DNA of 64,000 bases. Origin: Whalleya microplaca (lineage: Eukaryota > Ascomycota > Sordariomycetes > Xylariales > Xylariaceae). Where the stretch lies: assembly GCA_022497155.1 (NCBI GenBank), contig MU385732.1, positions 581,044 to 645,043 on the forward strand, written 5' to 3'. The notes beneath the pieces are model-generated. The model was not told where the DNA came from, did not search any database, and worked only from the letters and a program-made list of their open reading frames with translations. How positions within the stretch are numbered: the stretch's first letter is position 1; each line of letters begins with the position of its first letter. The position numbers were made by a program, and so were the translations under genes. Shown piece after piece: positions 50,487 through 61,189 of the stretch.

Positions 50487-53400
50487 AGCTTCGGACGTGT
50501 GGAAACCTTAAAACATGTCGTGTGTAGTAGAACTGAGGCTCTGATGCGACGCGTCCGTTGTTTAAATTATGGCCGCACCCTGGTAGGGAGGTCCATCTTG
50601 CGTCAACAGTCGTGGTGTTGGCGTCAGCAAGCTGCGGCGCATGCTGACAGACAGATTGCCCTGGCCAGGGAAATGACTGAATCATTGCCTATTAGAGGAG
50701 CACCTAATTACACGTAGATAAGACAGGGTCGAGAGGTTCGATGAACTGACCAGTGACGCATCGGTCCAGGCTTTTAAGGCGGACCCAACCTCTTCGTAGC
50801 TCTTAGCGGCCTGGCGGCCCAGCACATAGTTACTATCCGATAAGAGGATTGATCGCCTTACATACGAAGTGAGGCTAAGCCGTAGCTATCACGGCTTGCA
50901 GTGGCCTGTGGCTTCGATGCCAGCGCACGGACAGTGTTCTAATTCTTCTGAGATATTTGAATGAAAAGTGTTTACAATGGAAGCCTTCATGGTACTGAAT
51001 AGAGAGAAAACTACGGATTTGTGGCATTATGTTCTGTTTTCAAAAAGCTGTTTGATGCCAGCTAGAACCTGCAGATATACTTTCTGTGAGGCATATTTGA
51101 AGTAACGATCTATGAAAAATCAATACGGTGCATTATCTCCTGTGCTTGTATCAAAGTTGCTCAATTGGCGATATTATCTTTTTGTGGAGAAGCACCAAAT
51201 GATCAAGGATTCAAGACAGTAACACGACCACCAAGTCTTCATGCCTATCCCTAATGATGTTGAAAGTATTTCCTTGGCCGCGATTTGGAAGTAAGCTGGG
51301 CCTTTTCTCCGGTCAGATGTCTGTTACTGGCACGCAAACGGCTGTACCCGTCATGCATAATACATTTAAAGTAACTGTAGTCAAACCTACGTTCGTCATC
51401 ATCAAGGTTGTAATCCACTCCACTCCACGAGAGCCTCTCGTGGACAAAAGACCACTATATGTACCGTGCACGCGTGCACGTACTGTAGTGTGCAACGTGC
51501 CAGCCCTGTTTCCACTCCACGAGAACCTCATGTGGAGTGGATTACAACCTTGGTCATCATTTTATAAAGAGCCTCACGTGATAGCCTGAAAGCTTCCAGA
51601 CCTCATCAAGGGATACACATTGAATCTGCCCTGCAAATTCTTCTCATGAGATATAACATCGAGGGCTTCCAGAAGGAGAAGTTCGTCGCTAGGTATCGCA
51701 ACGTCGTAATTTTTCAGATACACCGAATCTCTGTCATGCTATGGCGTGTCCAGAGGCTTTTGGAACCGAACTGTAACCCCTACCTACCATCGAACTCGTA
51801 CAGCTAAAAATGAGGGAGCCACATGCTAACTAGCTAGTGAAGTGACTATTATAACTAAACACGGTCTCGAGCCCTAGGCCGGGTGACCATCTAAAAGAGA
51901 CGCGCAATGGGCAGAGACTGGATAGATCAATGTGAATCATTGTTGATACTTGAATTGATGCCTTAAGCCGCTTCAGGTCGAAGTATGGTGTGCATATCTA
52001 AGTCTAGGGCAACGCAGGACGACTACGAATGGTTGCGCAATGACACTGAGTTTATCATGTAGTGGGACGACATGAACGTGACTTTTTAGCCATACTACAC
52101 AACAGTTCGGCGGTTAATAATGGCTTGGTGGTTTATGGGTCAGGACTCGAGCAAAAACAGAAGGATAAGCTCGGAGAGTAATAAGCCCAGGCATCGAACG
52201 GTACTACCGGAAAACAATGTACGTATATGTGTTGTTCTTCAGATATGTACGAATGTCGACTCAATATCCGAATAGAACCACTGTACCGGAATCTCAATGC
52301 AACATCAACTACTTACCTACCGTACCCGTGGCTCAGTAGTGACTTTATCACGAGTTCCTACAGTCTACTATGCTATTTTTGAGCTTACATGTAGCGGGGT
52401 AATACTACCTAAGTGCCTCATCTATATAAGTCCGCAATAGTTTAATTCAAGCAAGGCAATCAGTGGTTAACCGAAAAGCTTCTAGTAACGCTGGTCACTT
52501 CTACCTGGCCTGCCACAATAATCTTTGAATGAGTTAACAAGTCACTATCGCGACATGGCAAGTGGTTTGTATATAAGAAGTACGACGTAGACTTAGACTG
52601 GGAACTTGATGGTTTTATAAGAGATGGCTCTTTTTTTATAAGTGAGATTTCTTAATAAAATACCCCATGCTAAGAACCTGAAGGACCCTGAATATTTACC
52701 ATACCTAGAGGAAGTTACCGATAAATGGCAGGGGATACATGTAGTTACTAGCTGTAGCCGAGGTTGATTGACTGGTTATCGGTAATAGGCTAACAGCTAA
52801 ATTAGATAATCTATGGTAGGCTAAAACTATGCGTGCCAATTAAGGCTTTAGTTTAGACTTTGGACTGATAAGAACCTGGAACTGCTGGAGAGAAGCAACT
52901 TATGTATTAATCGAACGGTGCAGCTTCAACTAAGGTTGGTGGAGGTTGCCGAATTGTTTCTACAACGCGAGCTTCTGCCCTAAGGCACGTCATTTCTGTC
53001 GGGTTATTAGTGAAGATTCGGCACCTAGACTATACTATATATTCGTGTATTCCTGTCCCTACCATGTCGTTTGTGCCTTGCATGATGTGAATCATAGAGG
53101 TAAATCCTTGTAATAGTGTTGATGACTGAATCTGAGCTTGATATAGAAGATATCTATAAAAGAGATGTGCCCAGTTGCAACATGAGTCTATCGGAAAGCT
53201 GACAATTAGAAATTCAAGAATGCAGACAGTGTTCGACATGAAATTACTACAAGGTCTCAGCACGTGGGCATCTGTCTGCGTAGCCATTCGTATTAGTGTT
53301 TAGCGTTGTAGAGATGTTGTTGAGTCTAGAAGTAGTAAGAAAACATGAGCACGTGCTCAATGGACCAATCGGCTTGTCAAATAATAAGAACAAGCCTAAT

Positions 53401-53944
53401 CCTTGAACGTATCCTGAAACCCAGTATGGAGAGAAGATCAGAAGCCGAGACTCGAATACGCCAAGGCGGCATTGTAACTTTGTATATGACCTGCACTGAC
53501 CAAATCAAGCATACCACGTGCGCCATCCTCGATGCTGATTGGCCAACCCTTCCCTTGACCAATGTTAGAGCTCGAATTGATCGCGTGCCCTCTTCAAGAC
53601 GTGACACTTTTTATCGTTTCAATGCTCATTAACAACTACATGTACTTGCAATGGCTGACACAGTTCTTGACCCCTCTTCGTGGCTACTATTTTATTTTTC
53701 TCATCGAGTAGCTTCCCGGGGACTACTGCTTCGAAACTTCTTAATATGACTGTGCGACACCTTCTCGATCCGGTCACTGTCGTGTAAGCGGCGAGATACG
53801 CTTTCTTCCTCACAGGCACGTGAAAATCGACAGTTCCAATCGCCTCTTTAACCTGAATCTTAAACTCGACTTGTGGAAAGGTTACTTACTAGTGCTTCCT
53901 CGCCTTTTGAGCCAACATAACCATCGTATAAGTATCCATTCAAT
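50487..53944. other. Intergenic with a small MITE
   Basis: There is no coding gene. It holds the 150-bp MITE at 51403-51552 and a rather AT-rich, CpA-poor stretch at about 52590-52880 that may be an old RIP-affected repeat. The plus frame 51254-51589 runs through the MITE and is not a gene. Confidence 0.55.
51403..51552. mobile_element. Non-autonomous hAT-like fold-back MITE, 150 bp
   Basis: The terminal inverted repeats are perfect over 21 bp (51403-51423 and 51532-51552) and start CAAGGTTGTAATCCACTCCA. An identical 8-bp target duplication, GTCATCAT, flanks both ends (51395-51402 and 51553-51560). The interior contains a 9-bp hairpin CCACGAGAG-C-CTCTCGTGG (51425-51443) and a perfect 16-bp palindrome CGTGCACGCGTGCACG (51465-51480), so much of the element could fold back. 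The 8-bp duplication points to hAT mobilisation. The ends differ from those of the 569-bp element at 28361, so it belongs to another MITE family. The perfect ends and duplication suggest recent insertion. Confidence 0.85.
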
Positions 53945-55133
53945 ATGACACGACCAAAGATGCCTCCAACGCCGGTTTCTTCCACCGAGATCAAAGGCCA
54001 GGACCACTCTCTCCAATTATCCTCGCTGCAGATGTCATTCGAACTGCCTCCATCGGCTATTGGGCCTAATGATGGCTCACAGGCTGAAAGCTCCACACCA
54101 AAGACTTCGCCTGTCTCGCCCACTACTAAACCTGTATATCCTATCCAGCCAAGCGAGGTAGTCAAGTCGAGGAGACGCCGTTCATCTGCTGCCCAAAAGG
54201 AGCCTTTTTCACTGCCACCTCCACCCACGAGATCGCGCAGGATCATTCAGATGAAGCCCAAGCATGAGCCTATCGAACAGCCCGCACAGCACAAAGCGAC
54301 ATCAACGCCTAGTAAAAACGCAGGCGGTTCAGGGACCAAGAGGAAGCAGCCCTCAGCTTCCAGCGCCGCAGGAAGGAAGATCGCTAGGAAGACCGCCCAC
54401 AGCTTGATCGAACGACGTCGGCGGTCGAAGATGAACGAAGAGTTTGCTGTGCTCAAGGACTTGATACCCGCCTGTACTGGTGATATGCATAAGCTGGCAA
54501 TTCTTCAAGTATGTTTCGAAAATGTTCGTTACTGGTGGTTCACTAATTGAATACTGCAAGGCTTCAATCGAATATGTGCGATACCTCGAGGACTGCATTA
54601 CTCAGTTGAAGTCTCAACGTAGCGATCAGTCAAGCGCCCCAACTCCGAAGCAGTTCAGCCTTCCGTCGTCAAATGATAAAAGTTTGTTTGGCGCTGAGGA
54701 CGAGGAGGAAGAAGAAGAAGATGATGATGATGAGGAAGACCAGGAAGACGTCAAGATGACCAACACCGATGCTGCCTCACCCGCATTCGAGCAGAACACT
54801 TCGCGCTCCACCCAGCCACCCGCATCGCCGACACTAGTAACACAAGATGCACAAGGAAGGCATTGTTCGTACTCTTCCGCTTCAACCGATCCTCGCCACT
54901 ACTCTTATAGTGCGCCATCAAACACTGCTTCACCTGCGTTTGGGCCCCAAGCGTATACTTACCCCACTACGACTGCCTCTTATTCGGCGGTTGTCAGCCC
55001 GGCTTTGACGCCGCAGCAGGGACTTGACGAAGAGGCGTCTGCCGCACTGCTGTTGCTCAACGTGGACCGTAGAGCTAGAGGGAGTAACGGGCAAGGGCGA
55101 GGGATGAGCGTTCAAGAATTGCTCAGCTCGTGA
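53945..55133 (+). CDS. bHLH transcription factor (fungal phosphorus-control/NUC-1-like group)
   Basis: Two exons, 53945-54508 and 54561-55133, give 378 aa. The 52-bp intron has donor GTATGT, branch CACTAAT and acceptor CAAG, phase 0. It lies inside helix 2 of the DNA-binding domain (..HKLAILQ|ASIEYVRYLEDCI). The bHLH spans about residues 148-205: basic region RKTAHSLIERRRRSKMNEEF with H152, E156 and R160, the residue set that reads E-box CACGTG-type sites, then loop and second helix. An acidic run (about 234-251, AEDEEEEEEDDDDEED) and Ser/Tyr-rich segments (HCSYSSASTDPRHYSYSAPS) follow, suited to activation. Closest remembered fungal relatives are annotated as phosphorus-acquisition-controlling HLH proteins; the true target genes are unknown. 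It should act in the nucleus as a dimer. Confidence 0.88.
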
Positions 55134-58100
55134 TTAGCCCCTAGTAACTCAGTCCTTCTGGAGTTTGTGGAGGTAGATACTCGTCTATACTCAAATGAAC
55201 TTGAACCCATGGAGTACAGCGAACTTGTATTTTTGGGATAATTGGGGATTCGAGGCTAGGGTTTATAGACCCTTCTGCGATGCCTTGAGTACAGAAGGAC
55301 AGGAGTAGGAGGTTCTGGTAGCAATTACCAACAGCGGCCAATGGAGTTACGAGATTTGTTTTATGGACGGAAATGGCGTGTAACATCCGTATTTGCATTG
55401 TATTCAGTAAATTGGGAAATCGTGTTTCCTGATGGCACGGGAGACAGACTGGAAATGGGGTACATAACCAACCTCTTCGTCATGCGCTGATATGGGCATC
55501 TCATGTCTTGGTGCCTAGGAGTAATAACGTTTTTGTAATGGAATATATCCGCCAATGGAGAGTAACATTAGGAAAAGAGGGTTGGAAGGGGATGGCGATA
55601 GACGAGTAAAGCATGCTTTATGGCGGGCAATATAAGTATCGAAGAAAGTTAAACGATTCATTATTCAGTATTGGCCTTCTGACATTTACCCTGCATAGTA
55701 GATCACAAGGCCAGATATAGCCATGGACGTCTCAACCGATGTCAACTGTTGATATAGGACAAAATAATGAGGAGCATAATGGCTTAATTGTTATAAGGCG
55801 AAGGTATAGGGGTAGAGCTTTCTTTATGTATATAGGCGGCGGCCATTTGGAGGCCCGCATTAGATGATTACCAGTGACGCGTCTTGCCGGAATTGCGTAC
55901 CTCAAGGGCTATATCGGGCGTTGAACTTAAGGGTATACATATTAGGCTTAGTTAAACCTAAGGGCGCAAGAGACTTATGCATTCCCATATTGACGCTTAG
56001 GGTTGACTTATGTTGTGAGACGCAATTGTACTTTCTATTACAGTGACAGAGTGTACAATGATCATTGAGGTGCTGCCGTGATCACTTTAGTTGTTGCCTA
56101 TTAGAATTGTGTAAAGATCTAAGATCTAAAAGATCCCTGATAGCTTATAAGATACCTTTTGATTAAAAAGTTCTCGGAGCAACCATTTCCCTGAGCTTCA
56201 TTTGCCTGAGGAATCATAACTAATACCCCCATCGTTGACACTTTCTTATTCTTCTGTACAATGATAGATATTGACATTGAATAAAGACTATTGCTAAAAC
56301 GATGCCTTCACCATGACAAACATAAAGCTTGGAAACGATAGAGCGATGGTTGTAACGACAGGCGGGAATTAACTCATCCAATTTGATAGTAATTCATCAA
56401 AGCCACGTAGTATATGGTATGGGAAGTATCCTCTAGGAAAAGGTAGGTGGGATTGATAGAATTTCGTGAAACTCCCGTCCTCTTTCTTTGCTGCTCCTAT
56501 TACAATATCGTCTTGGCAGCAGTGGATCTTGGCAGCAGTGGACTACATGGGAATTTATTAATAATGAGAATCATGATTCTATATCATTAGGCTGGCAGTT
56601 GCGTTGTTGAGACAGGGCATAATTAGAATTAAATACAGACCTATATATTGCCGCCACGTGTACTTATATAACAGAGTTCTGCCCCCTTCTAGCTTTAATG
56701 TGCTATCAACAAGCGATTATGCTCCTCATTTACCCGCCTTACATCGACATTATCACATATGTAAGCAGTACTAAAGTTCCCAAAGACATCCTGCTCACCT
56801 ACCTACGGAATTTGACAACCTTCTATTTTAAGTGATGTCGCGCAAAGATATATCAGGCCTTATTGCTGTACCGTAATAACGGCGTCGTTTTTGCAACAAG
56901 TGATATAGGTATGACTTACGTCAGATTAATTAAGGTTAATAGTAAACAGATTTAATTACGCTCTTAGTCAATACTGGCAAGAGTTCAAATATTAGCTAAG
57001 TCATTCAAATTAGTGGATTTACGTGAAGTAAGGGTTTGGTTTGAAGCTTTATCTAAGTTCTGACAATGAGCGCCGCAACCCTTGCCTTTTACAAGGACTT
57101 TATGACATCCTTGCTACTAGGTAGATTATTATAGATATAGTATCTAGTTCCTGCATAGTCCTTTCGTGATCACCGGGCCTGCATACGCTGATCATAACGA
57201 TATACATGTATAGTTATCGGCACATGCAGAAGGATGTGAAGAATAACTTCACACAAGCGTGGCGGCAGACTGTAGTACAATAACAGCCAAGGTATCAACG
57301 TAGAAGATGACGTCAAAGATAAAACCACAACCTTTTCCATCTATAGCGTCCAAATAGAATTATTGCCGACCAGCACGACTCATGACCTCAGGATCAAGCA
57401 CCAGGAACATCTATTCCAGTTGAGCGTATGTGTTAGACACAGAATAAGTACGATTCTGAATGCTTATTAATCAGCATTGTACATAGAAAGCATGCATTCG
57501 ATATTTCGTTGAAGTGCTATACTTTCCTCTCCTCCTAGATTATGACCCTGTAGCGACGCTTCGATGAAAACGGAGGTCAATCAAATCTCGCTCTGCAACT
57601 GTATACTTTACGTGTCCAATATTACGATATAGTAGATACAATAGTTTAATCGTCCTTAAATGAAGTCTACAGAGCAAGGTTAGCTTGGAAATGCGAAAAC
57701 CAAATCTCCTGACAATCCGGAGCTCAATATCAGTACAAGCTATGTTACCTATGTGTGTCGACTTGGTCATTGAGGGTATAATTAACATATTTCGAACGTT
57801 TGTCTTTCGTATTCCTGCGTACATATTCACCCAGTGCCAAAACCATTGAAGAGATTTCGTTATATTAAAGGAACCCTAAGATTATATTGTCCTGACAAGG
57901 CCCCAAGAATAGGGTCTTACCGCAACTTGTTCACAAATCCTACACAATCGAAGCCAAGGGTTGCATCTCTATACCTCACGGTTTTGCTAGTCGTCCCTGC
58001 CGTCGCAAAAATATTTATTTGCTGGAACAACTTATTTCGATATTAGCCGCACCAGAGAATATCGATATACGGTCCAGCAATATCGAGACATTTGGCCCAC

Positions 58101-58878
58101 GAAAGTGTGATATTCCGCCGGAAAAGGATCTCTGGTTTGTCCTGATCAGCGTTCGAACGTCGTAATATGACGGGGGTTTCCAGCCAGAATTTCACTGATC
58201 ACAGATATTTGCAAAAGAATATGCGCCATTTTAGTAATTGGTTAAAAATCGTGGTTTGCCGACAATCCTACATGCATTGTAACGATACAGCCGTCCCGTC
58301 ATCGGCAAGCGAGTATATTGACCACTTCTGATTGCCGTTAATTTAGCGAGCAGAAGACCAATTATGTTTAATGAGGTAGTCATCATTAGCTATTTGGCTG
58401 GTAGAAGAGTTCGACGTCATGGATTGGCAGATCATTGGTTATAGCCTAGCTACAAGCTTCCGATCTTAGACTCATGATCGCAATTTATTGACCATGCGCA
58501 AGGGTCAAGTCTTTGGACGAACATCTATACTTCACAATGCTAGCTTATACCTATGTAACTATACAACCATACGCGACTATTTCCAGTTGGCAATAATGAC
58601 GAGGTACATGATGATAGACTTTGCGCTAACTCGGTCTTTTGGCAGCATATTTTTTTCTCACCCATTCAGCTTACTGCCGTCTATCTGTGGCTTGCTATAG
58701 CTTAGTTTACACCCTATCACACTATTAAGGTGGAAGTTGTCGTGATGCTCCTTCCTACCCTCGTCCATGCCTATGACGACAATGTAGCAAGAATCGTCCG
58801 ATCCTACTGCAGACACTGTTAGGATCAAGGCACGCACGCGGATAATGTCTCAAGCAGTCGTGGAACGTGGGGTGGAGC
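55134..58878. other. Intergenic, gene-free
   Basis: No gene is supported. A short plus frame at 57834-58046 begins PKPLKRFRYIKGTLRLYCP, reminiscent of the conserved LKRxLRYLKGT segment of Ty1/copia RNase H regions, but nothing around it confirms a retrotransposon. The rest is AT-leaning unique DNA, probably including the 3' flank of the bHLH gene and of the GH16 gene. Confidence 0.5.
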
Positions 58879-60511
58879 TTACCTATTGCAACCCGGCGCC
58901 ATGGGACCCTTGAAGGAGATCATGAATTCGAGTTTGGGAAGCTGAACCGCCCCTGGCGTGGGATTGCTCTTCGCAGTCGTGGCCAACGTGGGAGATGGGG
59001 AAGCCGGTTTCCCGGGATCGACATTATGCAGGTCGGGTAGTGCAGGGGTGGGGGTGTTCTTTAATGAATTTATGGTTGGGGGACTTTGTGGTGGTTGAGG
59101 CTTCTCTTCATCGATCTTGGGTTGTTGGACCGATTCTGGAGTAGGATTGGTCTTCGCAGTAGCTGTTATCGTGGGACTTGGCGAAGCAGGCTTCCCCGGA
59201 TCAACTTGAGGTGATTGGATAGGCCCTGGTGTATTCTTTGTAGTGGTCGTCGAAGAAGTTCCTGTTGGGGGGGCTTTCCCCTGGTTGGTTGCTGATGATT
59301 GAACAGCAGTGGGGTTGCCTTTTACATTGGTCGTTGGCGAAGAATCTTGAGGAGACGTCTTCCCCAGATCTGTCGAAGGTAGCTGAATAGCTGTGGGGGT
59401 ACCTGTCCCAGTAGTTGCCAGCGAAGTGCCTTTGGGAGAGGCATTCTCTTGGGCAGTCTTGATCAGTTGGACGGTAGTGGAGGTGCTCCTTGCACTAGTC
59501 GTGGTTGAGCTCGGCAGTGAGATATTCAACGGTTTGATACTCTTCAAGCTGCCTGACTGATCTGTCCAGTTGTAGTATTGTGCTGGATTATAATTCGTAA
59601 CACGAACGCTCCTAACGAACATTGTGAATGGAGCATCGGCCATGTTTGTTAAACCGCCTGCCCAATTCAGAGTCCCTTGATTTTGGCTGGGGTCACCACC
59701 ATCCCATAGGCCAAGTTGTATCTTGGATGGAGTCTGTGGAAACTGATGTGTAGTCGTATCCGAATCACTAGCAAGAAACGTTCTTATTACTTTTCCATCA
59801 ATAAGCCAATCCAATTTAGTTGGCGTCCAGTCAAAAGAATAGGTATGAAACGTAGTCTGAGGCTTGTTACATGGTATCCATTGACCACGATCATAGCTTC
59901 CTGTAATACCCTTTGAGAAGTAATTGTTCTGCACAACTCCATTAGGAAACTGTGTATCGAGATTGAAGTTGTTGCCTGACATCTCCCAGTCTATCTCATC
60001 GAAGTCGTCTGATATGAGAACACCTGATGAGATTATACCGACCCCAGGGGCAACTTGCATCTCGATGTCGACGCGACCAAAGAATATATAAAAGTTGGTG
60101 AATAGCTGGGGAGCATCATATCTTTTTGCAAAAGTAAACTCAGCTCCATTCTTTCCCTTTGTATTATATGTGACAGTCGCATATTTAGAGGTACTCCAGT
60201 CTTTGCTCATATCCGCAGGGGGATTCGTAAAGTCGATGTAGTATGAATACTGATTGAGGCCGGGATTAGGGGGACATGATACTATAATTGGGTCAACATT
60301 AACCCTCCATATAGTTGACAGGGCTTAAGAGGACTTGCTGTTTTTCATAGGATTACATGCTGACGGGAAAAATTAGCCTCATGTTTGAACGACTGCTGAA
60401 TCTTGACTTACGCCAATATTGACCATCTTGTCGTTGTGCACACGCTTGTAGAATTAATTTCAGCCATATGACGAGCAATCCAAACTTAGGTGCTGACATG
60501 AGGAACGTCAT
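58879..60511 (-). CDS. GH16 CRH-like cell-wall transglycosylase with Pro/Thr repeat tail
   Basis: Three exons give 507 aa: 60511-60412, a 21-nt micro-exon 60359-60339, and 60281-58879. Intron 1 is GT-AG (GTAAGT..GTCAG). Intron 2 starts GCAAGT, a GC-AG intron of 57 bp; all phases are 1. A signal peptide MTFLMSAPKFGLLVIWLKLI is followed by a cysteine-containing PCNPMKNISCPPNPGL, typical of CRH proteins. The GH16 catalytic motif DEIDWE has nucleophile E136, D138 and acid/base E140. VQNNYFSKGITGSYDRGQW, FHTYSFDWTPTKLDWLIDGK and IQLGLWDGGD complete the fold. By family knowledge such enzymes cross-link chitin to beta-glucan in the wall. Residues 335-492 are five to six imperfect 28-31-residue Pro/Thr/Ser repeats. 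No GPI signal follows: the protein ends MISFKGPMAPGCNR, unlike typical CRH enzymes. The stop codon overlaps a donor-like GTAAGC, so the end could differ. Confidence 0.88.
58927..59400. repeat. Tandem repeat encoding the GH16 tail
   Basis: Five to six degenerate units of about 84-93 bp lie within the coding sequence; they encode variants of NPTPxxVQxPxxDxGKPxxPSPTxTTAK. Unit 3 and unit 5 share DPGKPASPSPT exactly. Confidence 0.8.
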
Positions 60512-61189
60512 TGTGATACTGGGCTTAAGCAAGGGACTGTAATATCCTACACCAGTTCTCTTTGGACGGAAGGAAGCCCTGATGAGATATCCCAGGTGCT
60601 TGTTGATGGGCTAGGTTTTATTACAAGATGTACAAACTACAGTCTTTGTCAGTCTCACGGTTATGTTCAAAGCTGCTGAGGTGGAAATCTAAATTAGGGA
60701 ATAAAGCAACCATGGAATTCGATCTAGAACATCGATTCCTTTGTTTAATATATCTGGCACCTGGATAGAATTCTGGTAGTCTATGGCAAATTATCACTCG
60801 AATACTTCTGTCTAAGCACTTAGACATTAATGAAATAGACGCAGGTTATGAGTAGTATAGTAGTTATTATTAGAGAAGTATCATCACTAGAGTCAGAGTG
60901 TGTAGGAGGCTACGCCTCCTATATACACGCCACAGCTGTGGGGCGTCCAGCCACCTGAATTATATCCCTGTAATCCGTCAATATAAATGTCATAGGCTCA
61001 TGTTAAGGAGATGAGGGTACTCACTCAGAGTCTTCATTCATACTACTGTGACAGTCTATCTACTATAGGTTATTCCTCCGTCCCCCCTTTCTCTACCTAT
61101 TGCGAGGGAAGTATATGGGCGGTCTTACGCGCTGATTGCGATTGGGAAAAGGCAAAAGTAAAAGGTTGTATTGTATTACGTGAATAGAC
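60512..61189. other. Upstream of GH16 and transition to the AT block
   Basis: Presumed promoter of the minus-strand GH16 gene. It contains a hairpin TAGGAGGC-TAC-GCCTCCTA (60903-60921) and, directly after, the palindrome CCACAGCTGTGG (60931-60942). No gene is present. Confidence 0.55.
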
